A model generated the notes under the pieces. The model was not told the origin of the DNA, made no database searches, and was given only the letters and a program-made list of their open reading frames with translations. A stretch of 64,000 nucleotides of DNA from contig CAWKHA010000004.1 in NCBI GenBank assembly GCA_963849365.1, forward strand, positions 1,612,001 to 1,676,000. Reading direction: 5' to 3'. Positions 54,618-64,000 of the stretch are shown here, piece by piece. Position numbers and translations under genes: made by a program. Each line of letters starts with the position of its first letter. The first letter of the stretch is position 1. The stretch comes from CAVQCJ01 sp963849365. Its GTDB lineage: Bacteria > Actinomycetota > Actinomycetes > Prado026.

Positions 54618-55511
54618 GTGACCGAGGCCGCGGGCGTGCTGGTCGTGGCCGGGACCCCGATCGGCGACCCGGCCGACGCACCCGCGCGGCTCGCCCTCGA
54701 GCTGGCCGGTGCCGACATCGTCGCCGCGGAGGACACCCGTCGACTGCAGCGGCTGCTGCGCGCGCTCGGTGTCGAACTGGGAGGCCGGGTCGTGTCGTAC
54801 CACGAGCACAACGAGGCCACCCGCACGCCGGACCTGGTGGCCGAGCTCGTCGGCGGGGCCCGGGTCGTCCTGGTCACCGATGCCGGGATGCCGGCGGTGT
54901 CCGACCCCGGCTACCGGCTTGTAGCGGCGGCGGTGCAGGCCGGCGTCCGGGTCACATCGGTACCGGGGCCCAGTGCGGTGCTGACGGCGCTCGCGGTGTC
55001 GGGGCTGCCGGTGGACCGGTTCGCGTTCGAGGGCTTCCTGCCCCGCAAGGCGGGCGAGAGGTCCACCCGGCTCGCGGCGCTGGCGGCCGAGCCGCGCACG
55101 CTGGTCTTCTTCGAGGCGCCGCACCGGCTCGCCGCGACCCTGACGGCGATGGCGCTGGCGTTCGGCGCGGCCCGTCCGGCTGCGGTCTGCCGCGAGCTGA
55201 CGAAGACGTACGAAGAGGTCCGCCGCGGGCCGCTGGAGGAGCTGGCCGCGTGGGCCGCGCAGGGCGTGCGCGGCGAGATCACCGTCGTCGTGGGTGGTGC
55301 CGGGACCGAGCCGCCGGGTGCCGAGGTCGGCGCGGGCCGCCCGGCCGACGCGGAGCTGGCCGCCCGGGTCGCCGCGCTGCAAGCGGGCGGTACTGCGCGC
55401 AAGGCTGCGATCGCCGCTGTGGCCAAGGCCGCGGGCGTACCCAAGCGGGAGGTCTACGACGCCGTCGTCGCCGCCGCCGCCCGTGCCCGTGCCCGTGCCC
55501 GCCGATCATGA
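54618..55511 (+). CDS. rsmI: 16S rRNA (cytidine-2'-O)-methyltransferase
   Basis: The 297-residue tetrapyrrole-methylase fold protein has GVLVVAGTPIGDPADAPARL at the N-terminus, VAAEDTRRLQRLL, VVSYHEHNE, VLVTDAGMPAVSDPGYRLV (SAM-binding) and FEGFLPRKAGER. It methylates C1402 of 16S rRNA at the ribose. The C-terminal HTH-like end has RKAAIAAVAKAAGVPKREVYDA and an Ala/Arg repeat (ARARARARR). GTG 54618 has GAGG nine bases upstream. ATG 54609 would add three residues. A large inverted repeat begins within its last codons. Confidence 0.92.
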   Translation: MTEAAGVLVVAGTPIGDPADAPARLALELAGADIVAAEDTRRLQRLLRALGVELGGRVVSYHEHNEATRTPDLVAELVGGARVVLVTDAGMPAVSDPGYRLVAAAVQAGVRVTSVPGPSAVLTALAVSGLPVDRFAFEGFLPRKAGERSTRLAALAAEPRTLVFFEAPHRLAATLTAMALAFGAARPAAVCRELTKTYEEVRRGPLEELAAWAAQGVRGEITVVVGGAGTEPPGAEVGAGRPADAELAARVAALQAGGTARKAAIAAVAKAAGVPKREVYDAVVAAAARARARARRS

Positions 55512-55559
55512 GAGATGTACACCTCTGTCGGCCGAGATCGAGTACATCTCTCATGATCG
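55503..55559. repeat. 18-base perfect inverted repeat with 21-base loop overlapping the rsmI stop
   Basis: CGATCATGAGAGATGTAC (55503-55520) and GTACATCTCTCATGATCG (55542-55559) are exact reverse complements. The left arm includes the rsmI stop codon. No T-run follows. It could act as a factor-dependent terminator or processing site between rsmI and metG, or be a dispersed palindromic element. Confidence 0.85.
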
Positions 55560-55602
55560 CGGGGGAGCGGGGCGGAGGAGCGGGGCGGATAGGCTTCGAG
55601 GC

Positions 55603-57261
55603 ATGCCCGACAGTGCCGGCCAGAAGGCGTACTACGTCACCACGCCGATCTACTACGTCAACGACACACCGCACATCGGGCACGCCTACACCACCGTCGC
55701 GGCCGACGTCCTGGCCCGCTGGCACCGCCAGCGCGGCGAGCGGGTGTGGTTCCTGACCGGCACCGACGAGCACGGCGAGAAGGTGCTGCGCAGCGCCGAG
55801 GCGGCCGGCCTGGCCCCCCAGGAGTGGTGCGACCGGCTCGTCGAGGACGCCTGGAAGCCTGTGCTGCGGACCATCGACGTCGCCAACGACGACTTCATCC
55901 GTACCACGGAGGAGCGGCACACCCGGCGGGTGCAGGAGTTCCTCCAGTCGCTCTACGACGCGGGCGAGATCTACGAGGGCCTGTACGAAGGGCCGTACTG
56001 CGTGCACTGCGAGGAGTTCAAGCTGGCCGGCGAGCTGCTGGACGGCGAGGGCGACTACGCCGGGCTCAAGCTGTGCCCGATCCACGGCAAGCCGGTCGAG
56101 CAGCTGTCCGAGCGCAACTGGTTCTTCCCGCTGTCCAAGTACGCCGACGCCCTGCTCGAGCACTACGAACGGCACCCCGAAGCGGTCGAGCCGGCGTCAG
56201 CGCGCAACGAGGTCCTCTCCTTCGTCCGCCAGGGGCTCGCCGACCTGTCCATCTCGCGGTCGTCGTTCGACTGGGGGATCCCGGTGCCGTGGGACCGCGA
56301 CCAGGTGGTGTACGTGTGGTTCGACGCCTTGCTCAACTACGCGACGGCGGTCGGGCTCGGCGACACCGAGGGCGCCGGCGCCGAGCAGTTCGCGACGACG
56401 TTCCCGGCCGACGTGCACCTGGTCGGCAAGGACATCCTTCGGTTCCACGCCGTGATCTGGCCCGCGATGCTGATGGCCGCCGGGAAGCCGTTGCCCCGCA
56501 AGGTCTTCGCGCACGGCTGGCTGCTCGTCGGCGGCGAGAAGATGAGCAAGTCCAAGCTGACCGGCATCGCGCCCGCGCAGGTCGTCGACCACTTCGGCTC
56601 GGACGCGTTCCGGTACTACTTCCTGCGCGCGATCCAGTTCGGGTCGGACGGATCGTTCTCGTGGGAGGACATGACCGCGCGCTACACGTCGGAGCTGGCG
56701 AACGGGTTCGGCAACCTCGCCTCGCGGGTCGCGGCGATGGTGGTGCGGTACTGCGACGGTGTGCTGCCGGCGGCGGGTGAGCCGGGCCCCGCGGAGGCCG
56801 TGGTCGTGGCGGCGGCCGCGGGCGCGACCGCCGGGTCGGACGAGCGCGTCGGCGAGCTCGACTTCTCCGGCGGGCTGGCGGCGGTGTGGGAGCTCGTGGA
56901 CGTGCTGAACGGGTACTTGACCGAGCAGCAGCCCTGGCAGCTGGCCAAGTCGCCGGCCGACCGCGCCCGGCTGGAGACGGTGCTCTGGACGGCGGCGGAA
57001 GGGCTGCGGGTTCTCGCCGTCCTGCTCAATCCGGTGATGCCGAAGGCCTGCGCCGCCCTGTGGGAGTCCCTCGGCGCCCAGGCCCGGCTGGGACCGCTGG
57101 CCGAGCAGCCGCTGGCCGCCGCCGGCCGGTGGGGGCAGCTCCCGGCGGGGCTGACCGTCACCAAGGGGGCGGTGCTCTTCCCGCGACTGGAGGAGGGCGA
57201 CGGCCCGACCGGCCCGACCGGCCCGGCCGCCACGGCCGCGACGGCCGCCGCCGGCCCCTGA
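55603..57261 (+). CDS. metG: methionyl-tRNA synthetase
   Basis: A 552-residue class I synthetase with the HIGH box (YVNDTPHIGHAYTTVAAD, residues about 19-36), a short zinc-region pair YCVHCEEF, the substrate block GKDILRFHAVIWPAMLMAAG, and KMSKSKLTG (KMSKS, residues about 309-317), then the helical anticodon domain (ELANGFGNLASRV). The C-terminus has an extra low-complexity tail (GPTGPTGPAATAATAAAGP). It charges tRNA-Met, including the initiator. ATG 55603 is the start before the conserved YYVTTPIYYVND. Confidence 0.95.
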   Translation: MPDSAGQKAYYVTTPIYYVNDTPHIGHAYTTVAADVLARWHRQRGERVWFLTGTDEHGEKVLRSAEAAGLAPQEWCDRLVEDAWKPVLRTIDVANDDFIRTTEERHTRRVQEFLQSLYDAGEIYEGLYEGPYCVHCEEFKLAGELLDGEGDYAGLKLCPIHGKPVEQLSERNWFFPLSKYADALLEHYERHPEAVEPASARNEVLSFVRQGLADLSISRSSFDWGIPVPWDRDQVVYVWFDALLNYATAVGLGDTEGAGAEQFATTFPADVHLVGKDILRFHAVIWPAMLMAAGKPLPRKVFAHGWLLVGGEKMSKSKLTGIAPAQVVDHFGSDAFRYYFLRAIQFGSDGSFSWEDMTARYTSELANGFGNLASRVAAMVVRYCDGVLPAAGEPGPAEAVVVAAAAGATAGSDERVGELDFSGGLAAVWELVDVLNGYLTEQQPWQLAKSPADRARLETVLWTAAEGLRVLAVLLNPVMPKACAALWESLGAQARLGPLAEQPLAAAGRWGQLPAGLTVTKGAVLFPRLEEGDGPTGPTGPAATAATAAAGP

Positions 57262-57262
57262 C

Positions 57263-58135
57263 GTGCGCGAACGACCGGCATCGGAGCGCACCCGCGACCG
57301 CACCTACCCGCCGGCGCCCGAGCCGCTGCGCACGCCGGTGCTGGACAGCCACTGCCACCTGGACATCCGGGACGGCGAGGTGTGGATGGATGTCGACGCG
57401 GCGCTCGCAGCGTCCACCGCGGTCGGCGTGCCGAGGATCGTGCAGATCGGCTGCGACCTGCCGGGAGCGCGCTGGGCCGTCGACGTGGCGGCGTCGCACC
57501 GCGCGATCGTCGCCGGAGTCTCGCTGCACCCCAACGAGGCGCCGCGCATCCACGCAGAGCACGGCCGCCGCGCGCTCGAGGACGCGTGGGCCGAGATCGA
57601 CGCGCTCGCCGCACACGAACGAGTTCGCGCGGTCGGCGAGTCCGGGCTCGACTTCTTCCGTACCGCAGCAGGGGAAGGGCGTGCGGTACAAGAGGAATCG
57701 TTCCGACGGCACATCGTCATGGCCCGCGAGCACGACAAGGCACTCGTCATCCACGACCGCGACGCGCACGACGACGTACTGCGTGTCCTGGTCGACGAAG
57801 GCGCACCGCGCACCGTCGTCTTCCACTGCTTCAGCGGCGACGCGTCGATGGCGCGGACGTGCGTCGACAACGGCTGGGTGCTGTCGTTCGCCGGCACCGT
57901 GACGTTCAAGAACGCGCAGCCGCTGCGCGACGCGTTGGCGGTCACGCCGGTCGAGCAGCTGCTGGTCGAGACAGACGCTCCGTTCCTCACTCCGATGCCG
58001 TACCGCGGGCGCCCAAACGCGAGTTTCCTGATCCCGCTGACCGTGCGGGCCATGGCCGCGGTCAAGGGGATCGGCGCGGACGAGCTGGCGGGCGCGATCG
58101 ACGCCACCGGGACCCGGGTCTTCGGCCCGTTCTGA
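57263..58135 (+). CDS. tatD: TatD family DNase
   Basis: This 290-residue metal-dependent hydrolase has the TIM-barrel metal motif SHCHLDIRDGEV (residues about 29-40), the Glu ligand in VGESGLDFFRT, His in IHDRDAHDD and HCFSGD, and Asp in LLVETDAPFLTPMPYRG. TatD proteins are 3'-5' exonucleases for DNA ends and RNA. It starts one base after the metG stop (GTG 57263), so the two are coupled. The first 25 residues before VLDSHCHLD are poorly conserved, and a later start is possible. Confidence 0.93.
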   Translation: MRERPASERTRDRTYPPAPEPLRTPVLDSHCHLDIRDGEVWMDVDAALAASTAVGVPRIVQIGCDLPGARWAVDVAASHRAIVAGVSLHPNEAPRIHAEHGRRALEDAWAEIDALAAHERVRAVGESGLDFFRTAAGEGRAVQEESFRRHIVMAREHDKALVIHDRDAHDDVLRVLVDEGAPRTVVFHCFSGDASMARTCVDNGWVLSFAGTVTFKNAQPLRDALAVTPVEQLLVETDAPFLTPMPYRGRPNASFLIPLTVRAMAAVKGIGADELAGAIDATGTRVFGPF

Positions 58136-58356
58136 CCACGAGAACCCTCAACGTCAAGTAGAGGGGTGGGGTGGTGCCGCCCACAGCCCGCGCGTCCAGG
58201 TGGACTGCCGAGGGGGCCCTTCGCTAGCGTCGCGGGCGACCGCCGGGATCGGGAAGCCCCGGCCGCGTGCACCCAAACCCCCCTTCTTCGTACTGGTGGG
58301 GGAGGCGCCTGCGCGCAGCCGCCCCCGTGCCCGGACCTGCTCGGGCTGGAGGGTGT

Positions 58357-59463
58357 GTGCGCGTTCGTCCCCGGTCCGTGGCCTTGCACGGCGCGTTGCT
58401 CGCCGTGCTCGTGGTCGGTCCGCTCGCCTACGTCAGCGCCGGCAAGTCCGTGACGCTGCAGGTCGACGGCAGCACGCGGGACGTTCGCACGTACGCCTCG
58501 ACGGTCGCATCCGCCCTGGCGCAGCAAGGCATCGACGTCGGCGCGCACGACACTGTCGCACCGTCACCGTCGGCACCGCTCGCCGACGGCATGCGCGTCG
58601 CGGTCCTGCGCGGACGGCCTGTGCACCTGGTCGTCGACGGTGTGCCGCGAGTGGTGTGGACGACCGCCGGCAGCGTCGAGCAGCTGGCCGACGAGCTCGG
58701 CGGTCGCTTCGCCGAGGCGTACCTCTCGGTGTCGCGCGCCACCCGCATCCCGTTGTCCGGGCTCGACCTGGACGTACGGATGCCCCGGTCGGTGACGGTC
58801 GTGTACGGCGGTCACACCGCGGTCCTCGTGACGACGGCCGCCACCTGGGCCGACGCGATGACCCAGGCCGGGCTCACCCTCGGCTCGACGGCGCAGCTGT
58901 CCGTCCCGGCCGACTCGCCGCCCGTCGACGGCCAGCAGGTCACGGTGGTCCTCACCGGTACCCAGCTGGTCACCCGGGCCGTCCCCATCGCGTTCGCGAC
59001 CGTGAAGACCACCACCAGCTCGCTGTACGTCGGCTCCAGCCGCGTGGTCGCGACGGGTCGGCCCGGGCAGTGGACCGAGGTCTGGCGCTACACGCTGCGC
59101 AACGGTGTGCTGGCCTCGAAGGTCCTCGTCTCGCGCCGGCTGGCCGCGAACCCGCGGCCGCAGGTCGTCGCCTACGGCACGCGCCGGCACGTGGCCAGGA
59201 GCTCGCCCGGGTATCCCTCGACGTCGGTGGACTCGCTGAACTGGGCCGCGCTGGCCCGGTGCGAGTCCGGCGGCAACCCCCGAGCCGTGGGCGGCGGTGG
59301 GTCGTACTTCGGCCTGTACCAGTTCTCGTTGTCCGCCTGGCGCGGCGTCGGGGGCTCGGGCAACCCGGTCGACGCCTCCTCGGCGGAGCAGACCTACCGG
59401 GCCAAGCTGCTGTACCTGCGCCACGGTGCGGCTGCGTGGCCGTACTGCGGCCAGTTCCTCTGA
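58357..59463 (+). CDS. rpfB: resuscitation-promoting factor RpfB-like protein
   Basis: A 368-residue exported protein with a signal or anchor helix (HGALLAVLVVGPLAYVSAGK), three DUF348 repeats (residues about 30-205, VTLQVDGSTRDVRTYASTVA as the first), a G5 domain (about 205-285, VPIAFATVKT...) and a C-terminal Rpf transglycosylase domain with the catalytic Glu in LARCESGGNPRAVG and the two structural Cys (CESG and YCGQFL). It cleaves peptidoglycan glycan chains and wakes dormant cells. GTG 58357 is chosen because the signal helix follows. The 221 bases before it show no riboswitch. Confidence 0.92.
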   Translation: MRVRPRSVALHGALLAVLVVGPLAYVSAGKSVTLQVDGSTRDVRTYASTVASALAQQGIDVGAHDTVAPSPSAPLADGMRVAVLRGRPVHLVVDGVPRVVWTTAGSVEQLADELGGRFAEAYLSVSRATRIPLSGLDLDVRMPRSVTVVYGGHTAVLVTTAATWADAMTQAGLTLGSTAQLSVPADSPPVDGQQVTVVLTGTQLVTRAVPIAFATVKTTTSSLYVGSSRVVATGRPGQWTEVWRYTLRNGVLASKVLVSRRLAANPRPQVVAYGTRRHVARSSPGYPSTSVDSLNWAALARCESGGNPRAVGGGGSYFGLYQFSLSAWRGVGGSGNPVDASSAEQTYRAKLLYLRHGAAAWPYCGQFL

Positions 59464-59479
59464 CCCACGAGGACCGCGG

Positions 59480-60343
59480 GTGACCGACGGTGGTGCCGCG
59501 CTGCTCGGTCCCGCGCAGGTCCGTGCCCTGGCGGCGGACCTGGGGCTGACGCCGACGAAGAGGCGCGGCCAGAACTTCGTCGTCGACCCGAACACTGTGC
59601 GGCGCATCGTGCGCGCCGCCGGCGTGCACGATGACGACACAGTGCTCGAAGTGGGGCCGGGGCTGGGTTCGCTGACGCTGGCGCTGCTTCCGGTCGCCGC
59701 GTCCGTCGTCGCGGTCGAGATCGACCCCTTGCTGGCCGGGCAGCTGCCCCGGACGGTGGCCGATCGCGCGCCGGCGCTCGCGGGGCGGCTGCGCGTCGTG
59801 ACCGCCGACGCTTTGCGGGTCGAGCCCACCGACCTGCCCGGCTCCCCACCCACCGCACTGGTCGCGAACCTTCCGTACAACGTGGCTGTCCCGGTCCTGC
59901 TCCACCTGCTCGAGTCGCTGCCGTCGCTGCGACGCGTGCTGGTGATGGTGCAGGCGGAGGTCGCCGAACGGCTCGCCGCGGGACCGGGCTCGCGGACGTA
60001 CGGCGTCCCGTCCGTGAAGGCTCGCTGGTACGCGGACGTACGCCGGGCCGGGTCGGTCGGTCGCACCGTGTTCTGGCCGGTGCCCAACGTGGACTCCGGA
60101 CTGGTCGCGATGGTGCGCCGCGACCCGCCGGCGACGCGGGCCACCCGTGCGGAGGTGTTCGCGGTCGTGGACGCGGCGTTCGCGCAAAGGCGCAAGACGC
60201 TGCGCGCGGCGCTGGCCGGCTGGGCCGGCACCCCGGCGGCCGCCGAGGAGTCGCTGCGCGCCGCCGGCGTCGAGCCGTCGGCACGCGGGGAGCAGCTCGA
60301 CGTCGCGGCCTTCGCCCGCATCGCCGAGCAGCGCCCCGCCTGA
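59480..60343 (+). CDS. ksgA: 16S rRNA dimethyladenosine transferase
   Basis: The 287-residue KsgA/RsmA has TKRRGQNFVVDPNTVRRIV, SAM motif I VLEVGPGLGSLTLALL (residues about 57-72), VVAVEIDPLLAGQL and the catalytic LVANLPYNVAVPVLLHLL. It dimethylates two adjacent adenosines near the 3' end of 16S rRNA. The C-terminal domain (RRKTLRAALAGWAG) is typical. The GTG follows rpfB by 16 bases, and ispE follows 21 bases on. The order rpfB-ksgA-ispE is classic for actinobacteria. Confidence 0.95.
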   Translation: MTDGGAALLGPAQVRALAADLGLTPTKRRGQNFVVDPNTVRRIVRAAGVHDDDTVLEVGPGLGSLTLALLPVAASVVAVEIDPLLAGQLPRTVADRAPALAGRLRVVTADALRVEPTDLPGSPPTALVANLPYNVAVPVLLHLLESLPSLRRVLVMVQAEVAERLAAGPGSRTYGVPSVKARWYADVRRAGSVGRTVFWPVPNVDSGLVAMVRRDPPATRATRAEVFAVVDAAFAQRRKTLRAALAGWAGTPAAAEESLRAAGVEPSARGEQLDVAAFARIAEQRPA

Positions 60344-60364
60344 ACGCGCACGGCGCCTAGAGTC

Positions 60365-61308
60365 GTGGCCGTGTCCCGTCCGACAGATGTCCGGCCCGTC
60401 ACCGTCCGGGTACCGGCCAAGGTCAACCTGCAGCTGTCGGTCGGCGCGACCCGTCCGGACGGCTACCACGACCTCGTCACCGTCTTCCAGGCCGTGAGCG
60501 TCTACGACGAGGTGACGGCCACCCCAGGCCAGGCCGGCGTCAGGGTCACCGTCGAGGGAGAGGGTGCCGGTCGCCTGCCCGTCGACGGGCGCAACCTCGC
60601 CGTGCGCGCCGTGCGCTCGCTGGCCGAGATGGCCGGCGTCTCGGCCGACGTACTGCTGCACCTGCACAAGGACATCCCGGTCGCCGGCGGCATGGCCGGG
60701 GGCAGCGCCGACGCAGCCGGCGCGTTGCTGGCCTGCGACACCCTCTGGGGTCTGCACCTGGACCCGGCTGAGCTGGCCGAGCTCGCCACCGGCCTGGGGG
60801 CCGACGTGCCGTTCGCGCTGCTGGGAGGGACCGCCGTCGGGGTCGGCACCGGCGCGCGGCTCACCTCGGCGCTGGCCCGGGGCCACTTCCACTGGGTGTT
60901 CGCATTCGCCGACTCCGGCCTGGAGACCGGGCAGGTCTACGCGGCGTTCGACCGGCTCGCCGTCGACACCTTCCGGCCCGAGCCACGCGTGTCGGACGAC
61001 CTCATGTCCGCGCTGCGGGCCGGCGATCCCGAGCTGCTCGGCTCCGCGCTCGAGAACGACCTCGAACCGGCGGCGCTCTCCTTGCGTCCGCAGCTGCGGT
61101 TCACCCTCGACGTCGGCCGCGAGTACGGCGCGCTGGGCGCGCTCGTGTCCGGGTCGGGGCCGACGTGCGCGTTCCTCGCCCGGGACGGCGAGCACGCGCT
61201 CGACCTGGCCGTGGCGCTGTCTGCGGCCGGCGTCTGCCGGACGGTGCGTCGGGCCGAGGGACCGGTCGCGGGCGCACGGGTCGTCGAGGCGCCCGCGTCG
61301 CCGGGGCG

Positions 61309-61312
<4 letters not shown>
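60365..61312 (+). CDS. ispE: 4-(cytidine 5'-diphospho)-2-C-methyl-D-erythritol kinase
   Basis: The 315-residue GHMP kinase has VRVPAKVNLQLSVGATRPDGYHDLVTVFQA (in parts) at the N-terminus, the ATP-binding glycine loop PVAGGMAGGSADAAGALLA (residues about 103-121) and GALVSGSGPTCAFLA near the end. It phosphorylates CDP-ME in the MEP isoprenoid pathway. GTG 60365 or GTG 60371 can start it. Its stop overlaps the GTG of the ABC-F gene. Confidence 0.95.
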
Positions 61313-63105
<1,793 letters not shown>

Positions 63106-63130
63106 TCCAGGGGCCGGTTAGGGTCGAGCG

Positions 63131-63856
63131 GTGGCGACGGGGAGCGCGAGTGGACGAACGGTCGACATGGACTGGGGCGCGACCGGCGCCCGCAACCTCG
63201 CCGAGCACTGCGACATCCTGGTCGTCGTCGATGTGCTGTCCTTCTCGACGTCGCTGAGCGTGGCCGTCGAACGGGGAGCGGAGGTCTGGCCGTACGCCCT
63301 CGGCTCCGACGGAGCCGAACAGCTCGCGCGCGAGATCGGGGCGGTCCTCGCGCGTGGACGCTCGACCCGGCAGGGTCCGACGCTGTCTCCGGCCAGCCTG
63401 TTCGACCTCGAACCCGGTGCGCGCCTGGTGCTGCCTTCGCCGAACGGTTCCGCGATCGCGCACGCTGCGGTCAGCGGCGGCATCCCCGTCGTGTCCGCCT
63501 GCCTGCGCGGCGCCACCGCAGCGGTGCAGCTCCTGCGGTCGTACGGGCGGGTCGGGCTTGTCGCGTCCGGCGAGCGCTGGCCGGACGGGACGCTGCGTCC
63601 GGCGTACGAGGACCTGGTGGGAGCGGGAGTCGTGGCCGCCGGCCTCGTCGCGGCCGGCTACCGCGCGAGCCCGGACGCGGCCGCCGCTGCCGCGGCGGCG
63701 AAGAGGCCGCGTCCGCTGGCCGAGTGTCCTTCGGGCGTGGAGCTGGTCGAGCGCGGGTTCGCAGCGGACGTCACGATCGCCGAGCAGCGTGATGTGACCG
63801 AGGTGGTGGCGGTCATGACGTCAGGACGTTTCCAGGGCAGCCCGACCGCACGCTAG
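63131..63856 (+). CDS. 2-phosphosulfolactate phosphatase (ComB family)
   Basis: The 241-residue protein shows ComB-family blocks: CDILVVVDVLSFSTSLSVAV (residues about 27-46), the substrate-binding LPSPNGSAIAHAA and SACLRGATAAVQLL, and SGERWPDGTLRPAYEDLVGAG with acidic Mg ligands. In methanogens ComB makes sulfolactate for coenzyme M. In actinobacteria the physiological substrate is unknown. It follows the ABC-F gene by 25 bases. A start at the GTG 63131 is given. ATG 63167 is possible. The last 144 bases of the window after it hold no gene I can see. Confidence 0.85.
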   Translation: MATGSASGRTVDMDWGATGARNLAEHCDILVVVDVLSFSTSLSVAVERGAEVWPYALGSDGAEQLAREIGAVLARGRSTRQGPTLSPASLFDLEPGARLVLPSPNGSAIAHAAVSGGIPVVSACLRGATAAVQLLRSYGRVGLVASGERWPDGTLRPAYEDLVGAGVVAAGLVAAGYRASPDAAAAAAAAKRPRPLAECPSGVELVERGFAADVTIAEQRDVTEVVAVMTSGRFQGSPTAR

Positions 63857-64000
63857 CCGGGTGCACGCCGGCGGTCCCTCCGCCTGGTCGGGCGGGCGCA
63901 CGCGGGCGTGGGCCCTAGTGCTCTGGCCGGCTCGGGTCGGCCGGCGCAGGCTGGAACTGTCCCGGCAGTACGTCGTCGGGGATCGACGATCGGAGGGATC

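Noticed and set aside
58136..58356. A c-di-AMP riboswitch before rpfB
   Set aside because: The conserved ydaO blocks seen before the NlpC/P60 gene are absent here.

Overview
The window comes from the chromosome of a high-GC actinobacterium. The evidence is an RbpA-type RNA polymerase-binding protein, a SepX/GlpR divisome protein, RpfB, frequent GTG starts and many leaderless-looking starts. The right half (about 32.7-64 kb) keeps the gene order I recall from the mscL-ruc-fcl-galU-moeA-rimJ-sepX-pmt-rsmI-metG-tatD-rpfB-ksgA-ispE stretch of mycobacteria and relatives. I cannot name the genus.

Left part (1-28.5 kb): an accessory catabolic island. It encodes two acyl-CoA dehydrogenases, a tetrahydrodipicolinate succinyltransferase (DapD), an aldehyde dehydrogenase, an M20 peptidase, a 2-oxoacid dehydrogenase (E1 alpha, E1 beta, E2), a SnoaL-like protein, an enoyl-CoA hydratase, a dihydrodipicolinate reductase (DapB), a quinone oxidoreductase, a ferredoxin and its reductase, a haemless cytochrome-like helical protein, a PadR regulator, a benzoylformate-decarboxylase-like ThDP enzyme, a peptide-type ABC importer with its own binding protein, an MFS exporter, a diaminopimelate decarboxylase and a class III aminotransferase. 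Nearly every promoter carries the same GATATC-centred palindrome, so the set looks like one regulon, most simply under the PadR protein encoded in it. Finding lysine/DAP-pathway enzymes beside a beta-oxidation set suggests an undescribed catabolic route through tetrahydrodipicolinate or diaminopimelate. Dipicolinate is one candidate substrate. This is inference.

Middle (28.5-32.8 kb): mobile-element debris. It holds an IS30 fragment, a small HTH gene with paired operators, a frameshifted tyrosine recombinase and a DDE transposase. It ends at tRNA-Arg(CCT), whose first bases recur 4.1 kb upstream.

Right part (32.8-64 kb): core genes for transcription (rbpA), osmotic protection (mscL), methionine salvage, chaperone function (Ruc-like FmdB protein behind a perfect CIRCE element), cell-wall hydrolysis (NlpC/P60 gene behind a c-di-AMP riboswitch; rpfB), UDP-glucose, molybdenum cofactor, O-mannosylation, tRNA charging, rRNA methylation and isoprenoids. 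An arsenic island (38.4-41.2 kb; arsC, arsI, arsR, arsN2 and a 16-residue cysteine-rich peptide) and a few unrelated genes (41.3-44.6 kb) interrupt this order.
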